A DNA stretch of 64,000 nucleotides from Enchytraeus crypticus (Eukaryota; Annelida; Clitellata; Enchytraeida; Enchytraeidae): NCBI GenBank assembly GCA_905160935.1, contig CAJHZI010000253.1, positions 2,922,001-2,986,000 on the forward strand, written 5' to 3'. The notes under the pieces are model-generated. The model worked only from the letters and a program-made list of their open reading frames with translations. It had not been told where the DNA came from and ran no database searches. Every line of letters starts with the position of its first letter. Position 1 is the stretch's first letter. Of the stretch, positions 1 to 9,733 are shown piece after piece. Made by a program: the position numbers and the translations under genes.

Positions 1-61
1 TATTTAAGCCTACCTTTACGAAGTATACGGGCATAAAATTCGGGAATTTTGAGCTAAGCAG

Positions 62-320
62 CAACGATGCAATGAAGCAATATAGCAGTGATGCATAATG
101 CAATGAGGCAATGATGCAATGAAGTATTGAAGCAGTGATGCATTGAAACAATATAACAATGATGCAACGATGCAATGATGCAATGATGCAATGAGCAATG
201 GTGTAATGATGGAATGAAGCCATGATGCAATGAAGCACTGATGCAATAAAACAATATAACACTTATGTAATGATGCAACGATGCAATGATGAAATGATGC
301 AATAAAGATATGAAGCATTG
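62..320. repeat. Degenerate minisatellite, unit about 'atgatgcaatga'
   Basis: Runs of 'gatgcaatga' and 'gaagcaat' variants repeat with a 10-13 base period. The long minus-strand reading frames over it come from the repeat and are not genes. Confidence 0.85.
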
Positions 321-1371
321 AAACCATAAAACGCAGTCAGTAGAAATTTCGCTGCAATTTCTTGCAATAAAAATGAATTTATTATTTGCTATAATTAAGA
401 ATTATCAGATGAAAAATAGATTTGATTTGTTGTTTGTCACAATTAAGATTTATTACTTACAAATTAACATAGCCCAGGTGGTGGAGCTGCCTAATACAAG
501 CGCTAGTTAACAAAATTAACATTAAGTTAATAGCTAACTATAGTTAACTAATTGTATTTAAAGATCTATCTATACTAAAATAGATATTTAAAGATTTATC
601 TATATTAATATAGATACTTAAAGATCTATAATAAAATAGATATTTAAAGATCTATCTATATTAAAATTGTCAGATATCAATTTTTACTGTACTGTGTTAT
701 TCATATTTAAATTTAAGCATAATCATCTACCTGCATTATATAGCCAATTTTTAACTGTTAATAAATCTATAGTTGATAGTTCGTATTGATTTATATCAAT
801 AAATGAATATATAAATCCATTTTCATGTACCAATATGCATATTAAAAGCTTGAATGTACGTGGTTCTAAACTATGGAATAATTGACACGACACTAGACGT
901 AACTCTATTTCTTTTTTGGACTTGTCAACTCCGTCTAATTTGATATTAGCTTAATATTGATTTAGTTAACTTGATTTTTATTACCTTAAGACTAAGGCTT
1001 AAGTAGACTATCTTTCTAAATTTATAGGCCCTATAACTATATTTGCGATATTTACCTTCCTTTATTTGCAGTAATTAAAGTTAATGTGCATGCTTGCCAT
1101 AGGTTCTTCAGTATTTTGTAGCATAAAAGACCATTAGTAAACTTATTTATTTTTCTTTATAATTGCTACTGACTGTATTATCTCACAGAGCTTAGGCTCT
1201 TTTGTGGTTACCTTCTTCCTAATTATTTGTTTAGTTTCTAGTTAAATAATTATATTGCGTTTGGTTTTTTATTATTGACATGGTAAACAAATAAAAATGT
1301 TGAATAAAAATTCAAAAAGTTGGAAAATTTATTTTCAGAATTCTTTTAAACAAAAATCAAAATTATTTGTC
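321..1371. other. AT-rich intergenic DNA with a short tandem repeat
   Basis: No gene is visible. At about 557-665 a unit of roughly 33 bases built on 'tttaaagatctatctatac' is repeated about three to four times. The rest is unique AT-rich sequence. Confidence 0.6.
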
Positions 1372-1475
1372 AGGAATGAGTAAGGAAGAGGAAGGCGGAA
1401 GACAGAGAAGAGTGGAGGCGTTATATACCATGGACCTGCCAGTAGGCTGTCCACTAAGAGAGAGAGAGAGAGAAT
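1372..1475 (+). mobile_element. LINE 3' end (L1f family), truncated
   Basis: Ends in a GA tract. The stretch 'gaagacagagaagagtggag' corresponds to the EDREEWR-type C-terminus of non-LTR endonuclease-reverse transcriptases. The same segment recurs at 9285-9570, 24835-24960 and 49262-49395, so this is a 5'-truncated copy. Confidence 0.7.
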
Positions 1476-1555
1476 AAGAAATTGAAATCTCTTAAAATTT
1501 GAATCGAAACATTCAATTCTTTTGACAACATATTAGTAATCACAATCAGTAAACA

Positions 1556-1646
1556 CACTAAATAATAATAACAATAATAATAATAATAATATCAAACCCC
1601 AGGTTCTTTACACCGGGGTAAAAAAATAAAAATAAAAATAAATAAA

Positions 1647-1680
<34 letters not shown>

Positions 1681-1835
1681 TCAAACCCCAGGTTCTTTAC
1701 ACCGGGGTAAAAGAAATAAAAATAAAAATAAAAAATAATAATAATAATAATAATAATAATATCAAACCCCAGGTTCTTTACACCGGGGAAAAAAAATAAA
1801 AATAAAAATAATAATAATAATAATAATAATAATTA
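1556..1835 (-). repeat. Threefold tandem tail: 'ccccggtgtaaagaacctgg' unit plus (ATT)n
   Basis: Three copies of a unit of about 80-100 bases (cores near 1590, 1680 and 1761) each read, on the minus strand, a GC-rich 'accccggtgtaaagaacct' core followed by (ATT)n and A/T-rich spacers. It directly abuts an R6 element and looks like a repeated retroelement 3' tail. The minus-strand reading frame across it is an artefact. Confidence 0.75.
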
Positions 1836-2010
1836 CAATTAGAGTGAAACAGTCCTGATCGATGACAACATTGAGCACTATTGAGACAAAATCGAGCCGG
1901 CGAGCAAAAAGAAGGTCCAAAAACGGTGCAAATTCCAAAAACCAGAAAATCAGTCCAAAGTAAAGGGAATTAAAGAAAAGGAGGTTTAGACGCCGGTCGC
2001 AACTCACCGG
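1836..2010 (-). mobile_element. R6 short interspersed element
   Basis: Shares 'gagcactattgagacaaaat' and 'gccggcgag' with 62775-62915 and, more briefly, with 43398-43442. The minus strand ends in (ATT)n, so it is drawn on that strand. No protein coding was recognised. Confidence 0.65.
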
Positions 2011-2785
2011 CACTGGATGGAAAAGAGAAATAGAAAAGATAGATGAATATGCGTTTTACGCCAAATTAATTCCAAAAATTAAATTCTGGATTTAAACTAT
2101 AAAACTGGTATTGATCAGTTTGATCTCGCATAGGGGCCTACCAATGCAGTGAATTCGACAAATGAAATAGGAATCTTTATGCCAAACAGTATATTTTATA
2201 ATGTTTTTGCTTACATCCTCATATCAATCATTTCTGTATTATGATGAAAGCATTTCACTAAATTGACTTTTATCACTACTTATTAAATATGTGTTTGATC
2301 AAAATTTTTAGCAAATTAAATACTTGAGTCTGTGATCGTAATTGTTATTTGAATCATATCATTAATATAATTTAAAACTTAAAATCGTTCTGCATATAAA
2401 CATTAATTTGAATAAAAAATTTAGCATTAGGCCTACAAAAAGTATTTCAAAATGCAACTTTCAGAAGTTACAAATTTCTGAGTTTAAATTCAACAGAAAA
2501 GTTTAAAGTATAAAATAACAATATTTCATTTCGCTATTTTATTGAATTAATGAAATCAATATTAGGCTATATTAGGTTTCAGAAATGATATAGCGTATCA
2601 GTAGTTAGAGCATACGAAATCGAATGCACAAAATTCGATTAAATTAGAGTAAACAGTTTGTTTTCTGATGTCCTCTAGAGAGACAAAAATATATTGAATG
2701 TTGACCTTAACTTATAGCCTACCTTTCATAGAAAATTAATTTACTTGTCAATTTGGTTTTATGACTATCAGCTACCTACAAATTC
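2011..2785. other. Intergenic, nothing recognised
   Basis: AT-rich sequence with no supported reading frame, RNA gene or clear repeat. Confidence 0.5.
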
Positions 2786-2789
2786 ATCT

Positions 2790-3060
2790 CTGTCTAATGT
2801 TCTGCAAAGTGACAGATTCAATGTAGGCCTAACATATTCATACTCAGAGTCTACTCTCGCACTACATATTCGATTAACAAGCTAATCCCTTCACAAATGC
2901 AATGCCTTATCCATATTGCAAGTAGCCTAAAGCAAGGGAAAATATTTCATCTGAGATGGTTCCCCGTAGCTTTCCTCAGTTTTATCTTAGCCGCCACTTA
3001 CAGCACATGCAACTAACGATTGGTCCATTCTTCAGGGTCCCAGAAACACTACTTGATTAG
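2790..3060 (-). mobile_element. R2 SINE-like element, diverged
   Basis: Shares ordered blocks ('catattcatactcagagtct', 'aatcccttcacaaa', 'ccttatccat', 'tttcctcagtttt') with 12715-12870, 14158-14362 and 34790-35060. It is drawn on the minus strand because its better relatives end there in a GA tract. Confidence 0.6.
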
Positions 3061-5167
3061 GCCTACATTTAGGCCTACTACAAATAGCCTATCATTCAAA
3101 TTGTTAGTTATATTGAAAACATCGTTTTAAAAAACAGCTTTTTATAAACTGAAAAATATTAGAAAAATAGACCAGAATCTTATGTAGGCACATAATGTAG
3201 AAACATTACTTCAAATCCTTTTATGCTCGGCCCATAACTGACAGTGATTTCCAGAAAGGAAACTAACGTTAAATTCCTTTCGGGCTTTTTCCGTTAAAAC
3301 TCAATATTTGAACAAGAGATTCTTCTTACCTTCATCAGCCTCTACACTGAGCTGGGTATCCATGCCTCTAGAGTTTGACTAAAACTTTATTAAGCAGGCC
3401 TAATATGTAGCTATCAACAATACTATAGGACTATATACGTGATGTATATTGTAAAGTTTTCTATAGGTATTCACTTATGCAGCTTAGTAATGCTTTGATA
3501 AAATGACTATAATAAAGAATTATTAACAAATTGGAAAATGAACGTTGTTACATTTTGAAACGAGCTTTAATTTAAATGCTTTTCGAGAAATTTAAAGTAT
3601 TCGATCCACCTTACTTCGCTTAACGTCTTTGCTATATTTTCGCACGAGAGAAATACTGACGGGGAGATTTCCAAGTCTATAAAGTTCTCGGCGCCCATAA
3701 AACTTTTGATAAAAGTGTCTACAGCCTAGCAGACTTTTGATGCCATGGATGTTAAATTCACTGGAAGACTCACTGAAAGATCGGTTTTCATCATAACACT
3801 ATTATGAGCCAACAGAACGAGTATAGATTTATTTAGGTAAAATGTGATAGAATATTATTGCAAATAAAAATAAATTTTGTATCTTACAGACCTCTTCTCT
3901 TGAGTTCAGAACTCAGTTTAAACCAATAACTTTTCGTATTCATAGTAAGTGACTATTATTATTATTTTATTTATTAGTTTATATGCTTTTCATTTATTAG
4001 TTTAATTTAGGCGGCACAGCTCATATATCAGACATATACATTATAAAATGTTTAAATGAGAAATACATTAAAAACACACAACATCAACTGAGAAATAAGC
4101 CTATTTTGAAATATTTACTTGATACCATATACCCCCAAAAATCAAAATTTATCTTGCAATGGAAGGTAAGGCTCGTTATGGCGAATGGCCATAACGAGCT
4201 AAAACGATCGTTAACTGATAGATTATTTTAGTTTTAAATGATTAAAACTAACAATCTGTAGGGCCTATACAATAGTCTATATGCAACCGCGTGTAAATTA
4301 TCGTTATTCAATTTCCATGAATCAGGTCATTTTTGAAATTAATAATAATATATTTTAAAAACTAAGTAAATGAATTTGAACATTTATTTGAACATTTTAG
4401 AATATTATTAATTATTATAATTATTAACAACGAACATTTATATAGTTGTAAATAAATAGTAGGCCTAGTAATTTATATAGTAAATCCCGACAAGATCTTA
4501 ACTGGGATGATGAAAATTAACGACGATTCGACGAAAATTTATATAGTAATGGCATGGCCGAAATCGGTATTCGAGAATATTTTACAAAAAGAGTACAATT
4601 ATAAAAATAAACTAAGTTAAATTTAAATTTAAGTTTACAACATAGATCTCTAACATAGTCAGTACGTCACCGAGCATTAGATACAGAATATTTCAAGCAT
4701 ATGACTTAACTTTGCTAAACGTTAAGAGGATTACATAAGACAATTGAAAAATACAACCAACAGAAGATATTGCAGGCGTACGTGCCTGAATAAAAAACAA
4801 TATACAGTATCGTAATAGCATAAACTACCGAGTAGCCTCCACTGAAAGTCCAGTCAATGCTGCTACTTCTCCGTACCTCTGTATTAAGTTTTCTTTTATG
4901 ACTTTCTTTTTAGCCTCCATTCCTTCTTTTCCTTCCAAGATCTTTTTTCTGCTTGCTAACAGATTCCCGCTTAACAGCTTTGTAACTCCATTCTAGAACA
5001 TTTTGTTAGAAGTGTTTAGCGTCAGCTGCTGCAGTAGACCTAACAACTTTAATTCTTACAACGATAAACCGCGGATTAAAGCGGATAGTGTGGCCACAGT
5101 AATGCAGATTAGTTAGGCCTATATCATGGACGACAGTAGCACGTACTCTCATCTTTTGTTATATTTC
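3061..5167. other. Intergenic, AT-rich, one perfect hairpin
   Basis: No gene was recognised. A 12-base perfect inverted repeat (4171-4182 and 4188-4199, arm 'gctcgttatggc') with a 5-base loop is the only distinct structure. Confidence 0.5.
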
Positions 5168-6136
5168 ACAGGGTGAGTAAAAAGTGATAACATCTGCAAA
5201 AGTTTGAATATATCAGGCTATGGTAAATAATTTCAAATCAAACGTTTACCGATTACTAAAGGACTAATTTTTGATGAGGTGGCCAATTTTTATCAATTTT
5301 AATACATAGATTGGCCAGTTATGAAAGTTTCAGCCGAGCAACCCCCCTTTTTTGAATGTACTGTAAAAAAATTATATTTCACTTTATTTTTTGACCCTGA
5401 AAAGGGTCGTTGTGGTGGTTCAGAAAGAACCATGCAGTTGTATCTGCTAGCATTACTCTATTAATCTGCTAGCAGCTGCTTTTCAGGACTGCAGCAGCTT
5501 TCGGAACGTTAGGACAGCCTTGTTGATTCCAGCTTGGGTCAGTCTCTCCAAGATTGATGGTAGTTGGCACTTCTGCAGTTCTGTCTTGTTTTTAGGCTTC
5601 GACTGGTGTTTCTGATAGAGATGCAGCATGGTTCCCCAGACATGGTAATCCAGACGATTTTGATTGGGAGAGTTTGGACTCTTGGAGGCCATTCAATCTT
5701 CATGATGAAATGCGGTTTTCTTTCGCTGATTCATTTCTGTGCATGACAAGATGCATGAGCCGGACACCATCCTGCTGAAAGATGAAAAAATTTGATAGAA
5801 GAGCATTGCAATCTTCAAACAGCTTGGGAAGTAAAGTATTGACGTAATACTGAGCGTTCATCTTTTCCTTCTCGCCAATGAAGTGCAATTTGGCCTTACC
5901 TAGTAGCAAACGCCATTTTAGGTAAAAGAGGGGGGGTTGCTCTGCTTAGACATGTATTACTGGCCAATCTATAGATTAAAATGGATGAAAATTGGCCACC
6001 CCATCAAAAATTAGTCCTTTAGTAATTGTTAAAAATTTAATTTAAATTTAAATTTAAAATTTAATTAAAATATTAGCAATAGCCTGAGATATTCAATACT
6101 TTTGCAGGTGTTGTCATTTTTTTATACTTACCCTGT
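5168..6136 (-). mobile_element. Tc1/mariner-like element with terminal inverted repeats of about 185 bases
   Basis: The left end (from 'cagggtgagtaaaaa', 5169) and the right end (to 'tatacttaccctg', 6135) are inverted copies over about 185 bases, sharing blocks such as 'ctaaaggactaatttttgat' and 'tagattggccagt'. The right flank is TA and the left is CA, as expected for a mutated TA target site. The right repeat carries an extra AATTTAAATTT-type expansion. Inside is a broken minus-strand transposase, so the copy is probably not autonomous. Confidence 0.85.
5483..5909 (-). pseudogene. Mariner-type (DDE_3) transposase, frameshifted fragment
   Basis: Two minus-strand frames cover the C-terminal half of a Tc1/mariner transposase. 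The first (5909-5700) reads 'LLPKLFEDC' and 'FIFQQDG', the second catalytic Asp region, then shifts out of frame. The second (5692-5483) resumes with 'LDYHVWGTML' around the third catalytic Asp and ends 'INKAVLTFRK', a usual C-terminal motif. The N-terminal helix-turn-helix part and the first catalytic Asp are missing. Shift and truncation mark a dead gene. The family call is secure, the subfamily is not. Confidence 0.85.
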
Positions 6137-6372
6137 ATATGTTAGGGTCCATATTGTATACTCATGGCTCTTTAAAGGGGAAGGGGGCCAAAACATTCTG
6201 ATAGTTTCCTGCAGTGGCTCTCACTTCCCACTTATATTCCCACTCAAATAATTCGAGCTAGATGTCACTTTCCCTCCGGCACCTTCTTCTTCTAGGCCTT
6301 AATTTATTCTTCTTCAACAGTTGATCACCATATGATAGGCGGTTTAAGCGTTTTTATTTGATTTCTTCTTAT

Positions 6373-6413
6373 GCATGTCTGATGTAGGGTTGACGTCCCT
6401 ACATCAGACATGC
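6373..6413. repeat. Perfect 17-base inverted repeat
   Basis: Arm 'gcatgtctgatgtaggg' (6373-6389), 7-base loop, perfect complementary arm (6397-6413). An AT-rich block with 'gatatta' repeats follows to about 6530. Function unknown. Confidence 0.8.
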
Positions 6414-6639
6414 CTAAGATGCATATATGATATTAAATGCGTCATTTAATATGATATTAAATATGATATTATATTTCATTTAATATGATATTATATGACA
6501 TGCATATATGATGTTAAATGCGTCTGCCTTTTAACTTCTCTTTTTAGTGCTAGAGAGATTACTCTCTTTAGTCTGTAAAGTTGAAACTTTGTAAACACTG
6601 AGCTGAGCGATAATTAGGATATACATGTAGATTGGAAAT

Positions 6640-8612
6640 GAGATTGTTAACAAAATGATAGAGATATTTTACAACCAAAATACAGAAATATTAACTGAAA
6701 TTAAACCTGAAAAATGAAGACATCTTTCTCTACAGATGAAATAAAAAATGCTGTTAGGAAATTAAAAACACATAAAAGTCCAGGATCTGATGAAATCACA
6801 GCAGAAGAACTTAAAAACTGTCCTGAAAAATTTACAATGAAATTGCACAAATATTCAATAAAATGGCTAAAACTGGAAAATATCCAGAAGAGATTAAACT
6901 AGGAATACTAATACCTTTACAAAAACCAGGAAAAGCAAAAGGCACATGTAGAAACTTAAGACCAATAATCTTGTTAAATATTATTAGAAAAATGCTGTCA
7001 ATTGTAATGATAAATAGAATGAATATACAATAAAATAGACAAAATAATACCAGTTACTCAAGCCGCCTATAGACCAGGAAGAAGTACCAGTGAACACGTC
7101 CTAACATTAAAACTTCTTATCAAAAAAGCAATAACAAACAAAAATTCAGAAATAAAATTGTATAAAATGGCTATTGTCTCTTTGTGTGGTTTTGTGGATG
7201 TGTAGGCCTAGGTATATTGTAATTTGACAAGTGTTAGCATATTGAGTAGTATTTGTACCTGTTAGTGTACAGGTTAATAGTACAGGTGTGCTGGTTTCCT
7301 GTATTAGTATTGGTTATTAAGTAAAATGTGTTTATGTTATGCTATGCAAGATGTGTAGGTAAGTTTTTATTTTATTTTGTGTGGGTCTCAAACAAGCAGT
7401 TGTGCTTTCTGACCTAGTGTCGTTATGTTATGTTAAATAGAAATCGTGCTTCTAGACATGAGTAAGGCGTTTGATACTGTCAATAGAAATAAATTATTGG
7501 AGGATTTAAGTAAAATAATTGATCAGGACAAATTGCATAATAAAAAAATTAATAAAACTTACTGATGATGTAATTTTAAGAGTAAAAAATGGAGATGTAA
7601 CTGGAAATGAGTTTGAAACAAATATTGAAATACCACAAGGAGATTGCTTAAGCCCGGTACTTTTCACATTTTACCTTGCAAATAGCTTAAACAAACATGA
7701 GAACCAAATTCAAATAGCAAACCCAATTGAAGAACACTCATACTCCAAAGAAAATATACCATATGAAGAATTATTTCCTAATTATATTATAGAACATAAC
7801 TATAGCATAACAAGAGAAATGGGTGTAAATATTGATCAGCAGTTTTCAGATGATATTGCATATGTAAGCATATGCAAAAATATAACAGATAAATTTCAAA
7901 AGGAAGTCAATGATAAACTGAATAAGAGAGATTTAAAAGTAAACACAGATAAAAAAGAAAAATATACCATGAGAAACAAAAATGATCAGGAATGGAAGAA
8001 ATGTAAATATTTAGGTTCTCACTTGGATACTGAAAGAGACATGATCCATAGAAAGCAATTGTGTATGGCTATTTTTAATAAATACAAGAAGAAACTAAAA
8101 AATAGCAAAATAACAACGAAAACAAGAATAAATATATTCAATGCGTATATTACGCCAGTATACTTATATAATAGTGAGCTATGGACATTAACTTCAAAAC
8201 AAGAACATGAAATCGACATATTTCATAGAAGTCTGTTAAGAAAAATACTTAAAATATATTACCCTCACATTAACTTATACATCAGAAAAAAAAGAAAAAA
8301 AAGGAGTCTTGCAATCAAAACGCGAAGACTAAAGTGGATAGGACTTTTACTTTGGATACCAACAATGCACCTGTAAAACTTGCTTGAAATGAGAATAAAA
8401 AATCTCAGACAAAACAAAGAGGTTGTCAAAATAAACAAACATGGATCAAATTAGTAAATAAAGATCTCAGTGATATAATTCAGAATTTTAACATATTAGA
8501 TGAGAGCATCTGTGATCTGGTTGAGGATAGAGCAAGGTGGCGTCAGTTAACCTTGAAACCTACTGCAGGGTCCAAATAGGATGTAGCGCAGTCTTAGTAG
8601 TAGTAATAAAAT
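6640..8612 (+). pseudogene. Non-LTR retrotransposon reverse transcriptase, decayed and interrupted
   Basis: Three plus-strand pieces of one reverse transcriptase are visible. 6650-6900 has 'LKTHKSPGSDEI'. 6880-7155, after a shift, has 'LRPIILLNIIRKML' and 'QAAYRPGRSTSEHVLTLKLL'. 7447-8376 has 'LLDMSKAFDTVNR', 'IPQGDCLSPVLFTFYLA' and the catalytic loop as 'FSDDI' in place of YADD. The C-terminus continues with 'YLYNSELWTL', 'RRLKWIG' and, near 8440-8575, 'DRARWRQL'. It ends in a TAG-rich tail. There are stops, shifts and a foreign insert at about 7156-7437. The endonuclease part is not seen, so the copy is 5'-truncated. Confidence 0.85.
7156..7437 (+). mobile_element. Short insertion inside the LINE, with target duplication
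   Basis: About 280 bases interrupt the reverse transcriptase between the 'AITNKNSEI' and 'LLDMSKAF' segments. 'agaaat' occurs just before (7150-7155) and just after (7438-7443) it, like a target-site duplication. The insert ends in 'gttatgttatgtt', an ATG/TTATG-type tail, so it may be a SINE in plus orientation. I could not match it to another copy in the window. Confidence 0.5.
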
Positions 8613-9095
8613 GAGCAATCATATGAATCTACTGATGACCTGTGAGAACGCTGTCGACGACTCTTTACCTAATAGGAAGACAAGTAAAATTTTGAAAGTT
8701 CGTTTTCCAACTAAAAATGGTTAGTAAAAACAGAGATGATTACTAGAATAATTATATATACTAATTATTAAAATTTGTATTGGATTTATTTTTTAATTTA
8801 AAATGATAATCGTGAGATTTTCGTGATTATTATTATTAATATCACCTTGGAATAGAGTGTGACGGCTCTGAATGGATAAATCCTCAGGGTGTTGGAAGAT
8901 TATTCTTAAATCCACAAAAGCTACTGTTAATATGCTGTTAATGGTAAATACTAAATATTACCAATAACCATTCTGAGAAAGGACAATGGTAATGATATTG
9001 GAATTATATGTCATATTTGAATTCTTCCTTATTGTATACGCCAAAATTATTAATGTTTTATACCTTCAGTCACATTACTTAATCAGAAGAAGAAC
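8613..9095. other. Intergenic stretch upstream of the zinc-finger gene
   Basis: AT-rich, with no recognised gene or promoter motif. The frame of the first zinc-finger exon stays open back to a possible acceptor ('accttcag', 9069), so an earlier exon could exist, but none was found. Confidence 0.4.
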
Positions 9096-9198
9096 ATGAA
9101 GAAAACATCTGCTGATTCTAAAACATGCGATGTTTGTCAACGTGTGTTCTCTCACCGTCACAACATGCTACGCCACAAGAGAACTGAACATCAGGGAG
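9096..9198 (+). CDS. Zinc-finger gene, exon 1
   Basis: Encodes finger 1. It ends at donor 'gggag|gtatga' in phase 1. The start codon is uncertain because the frame is open upstream. Confidence 0.7.
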
Positions 9199-9665
9199 GT
9201 ATGATATGTTTATGGAGTAGTGAAGTTAGTACTTTCTAGCTAGTTTTAATTTTGTTTATCTGTACTCAAAAGTTATAAATGAGAAGTTCTGGAGAGAGTT
9301 GATATAGATAGACAGTTGATAAATGTATTAAGAAATAGGAAGATGAGTTGGATAAGACTCATTCTGAGGGGGAAAGTCTACTAAATGGGGTCATAGAAGG
9401 CAGAATGGAAGGAAATAGAGGCAGAGGTAGGCCGTGATTAGGAATGTTAGATGATTTAAAGATCCACTTAGATGTGGACATGAAGAGAAAAGTGGAAGAC
9501 AAAGAAGAGTGGAGGCGTTTTATACTTTGGGATCTGCCAGTAGGCAATGCACTAAGAGAGAGACATATTACTGAATTAATATGTGTCAGTAAATGAATAA
9601 TAATAATTAATTAACTAGTTTAACTACTATTCAAAAGATGATGATGGTGGTGGTGATGATGATGT

Positions 9666-9733
<68 letters not shown>

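Noticed and set aside
16..327. His-rich frames on the minus strand
   Set aside because: Produced by the 'gatgcaatga' minisatellite.
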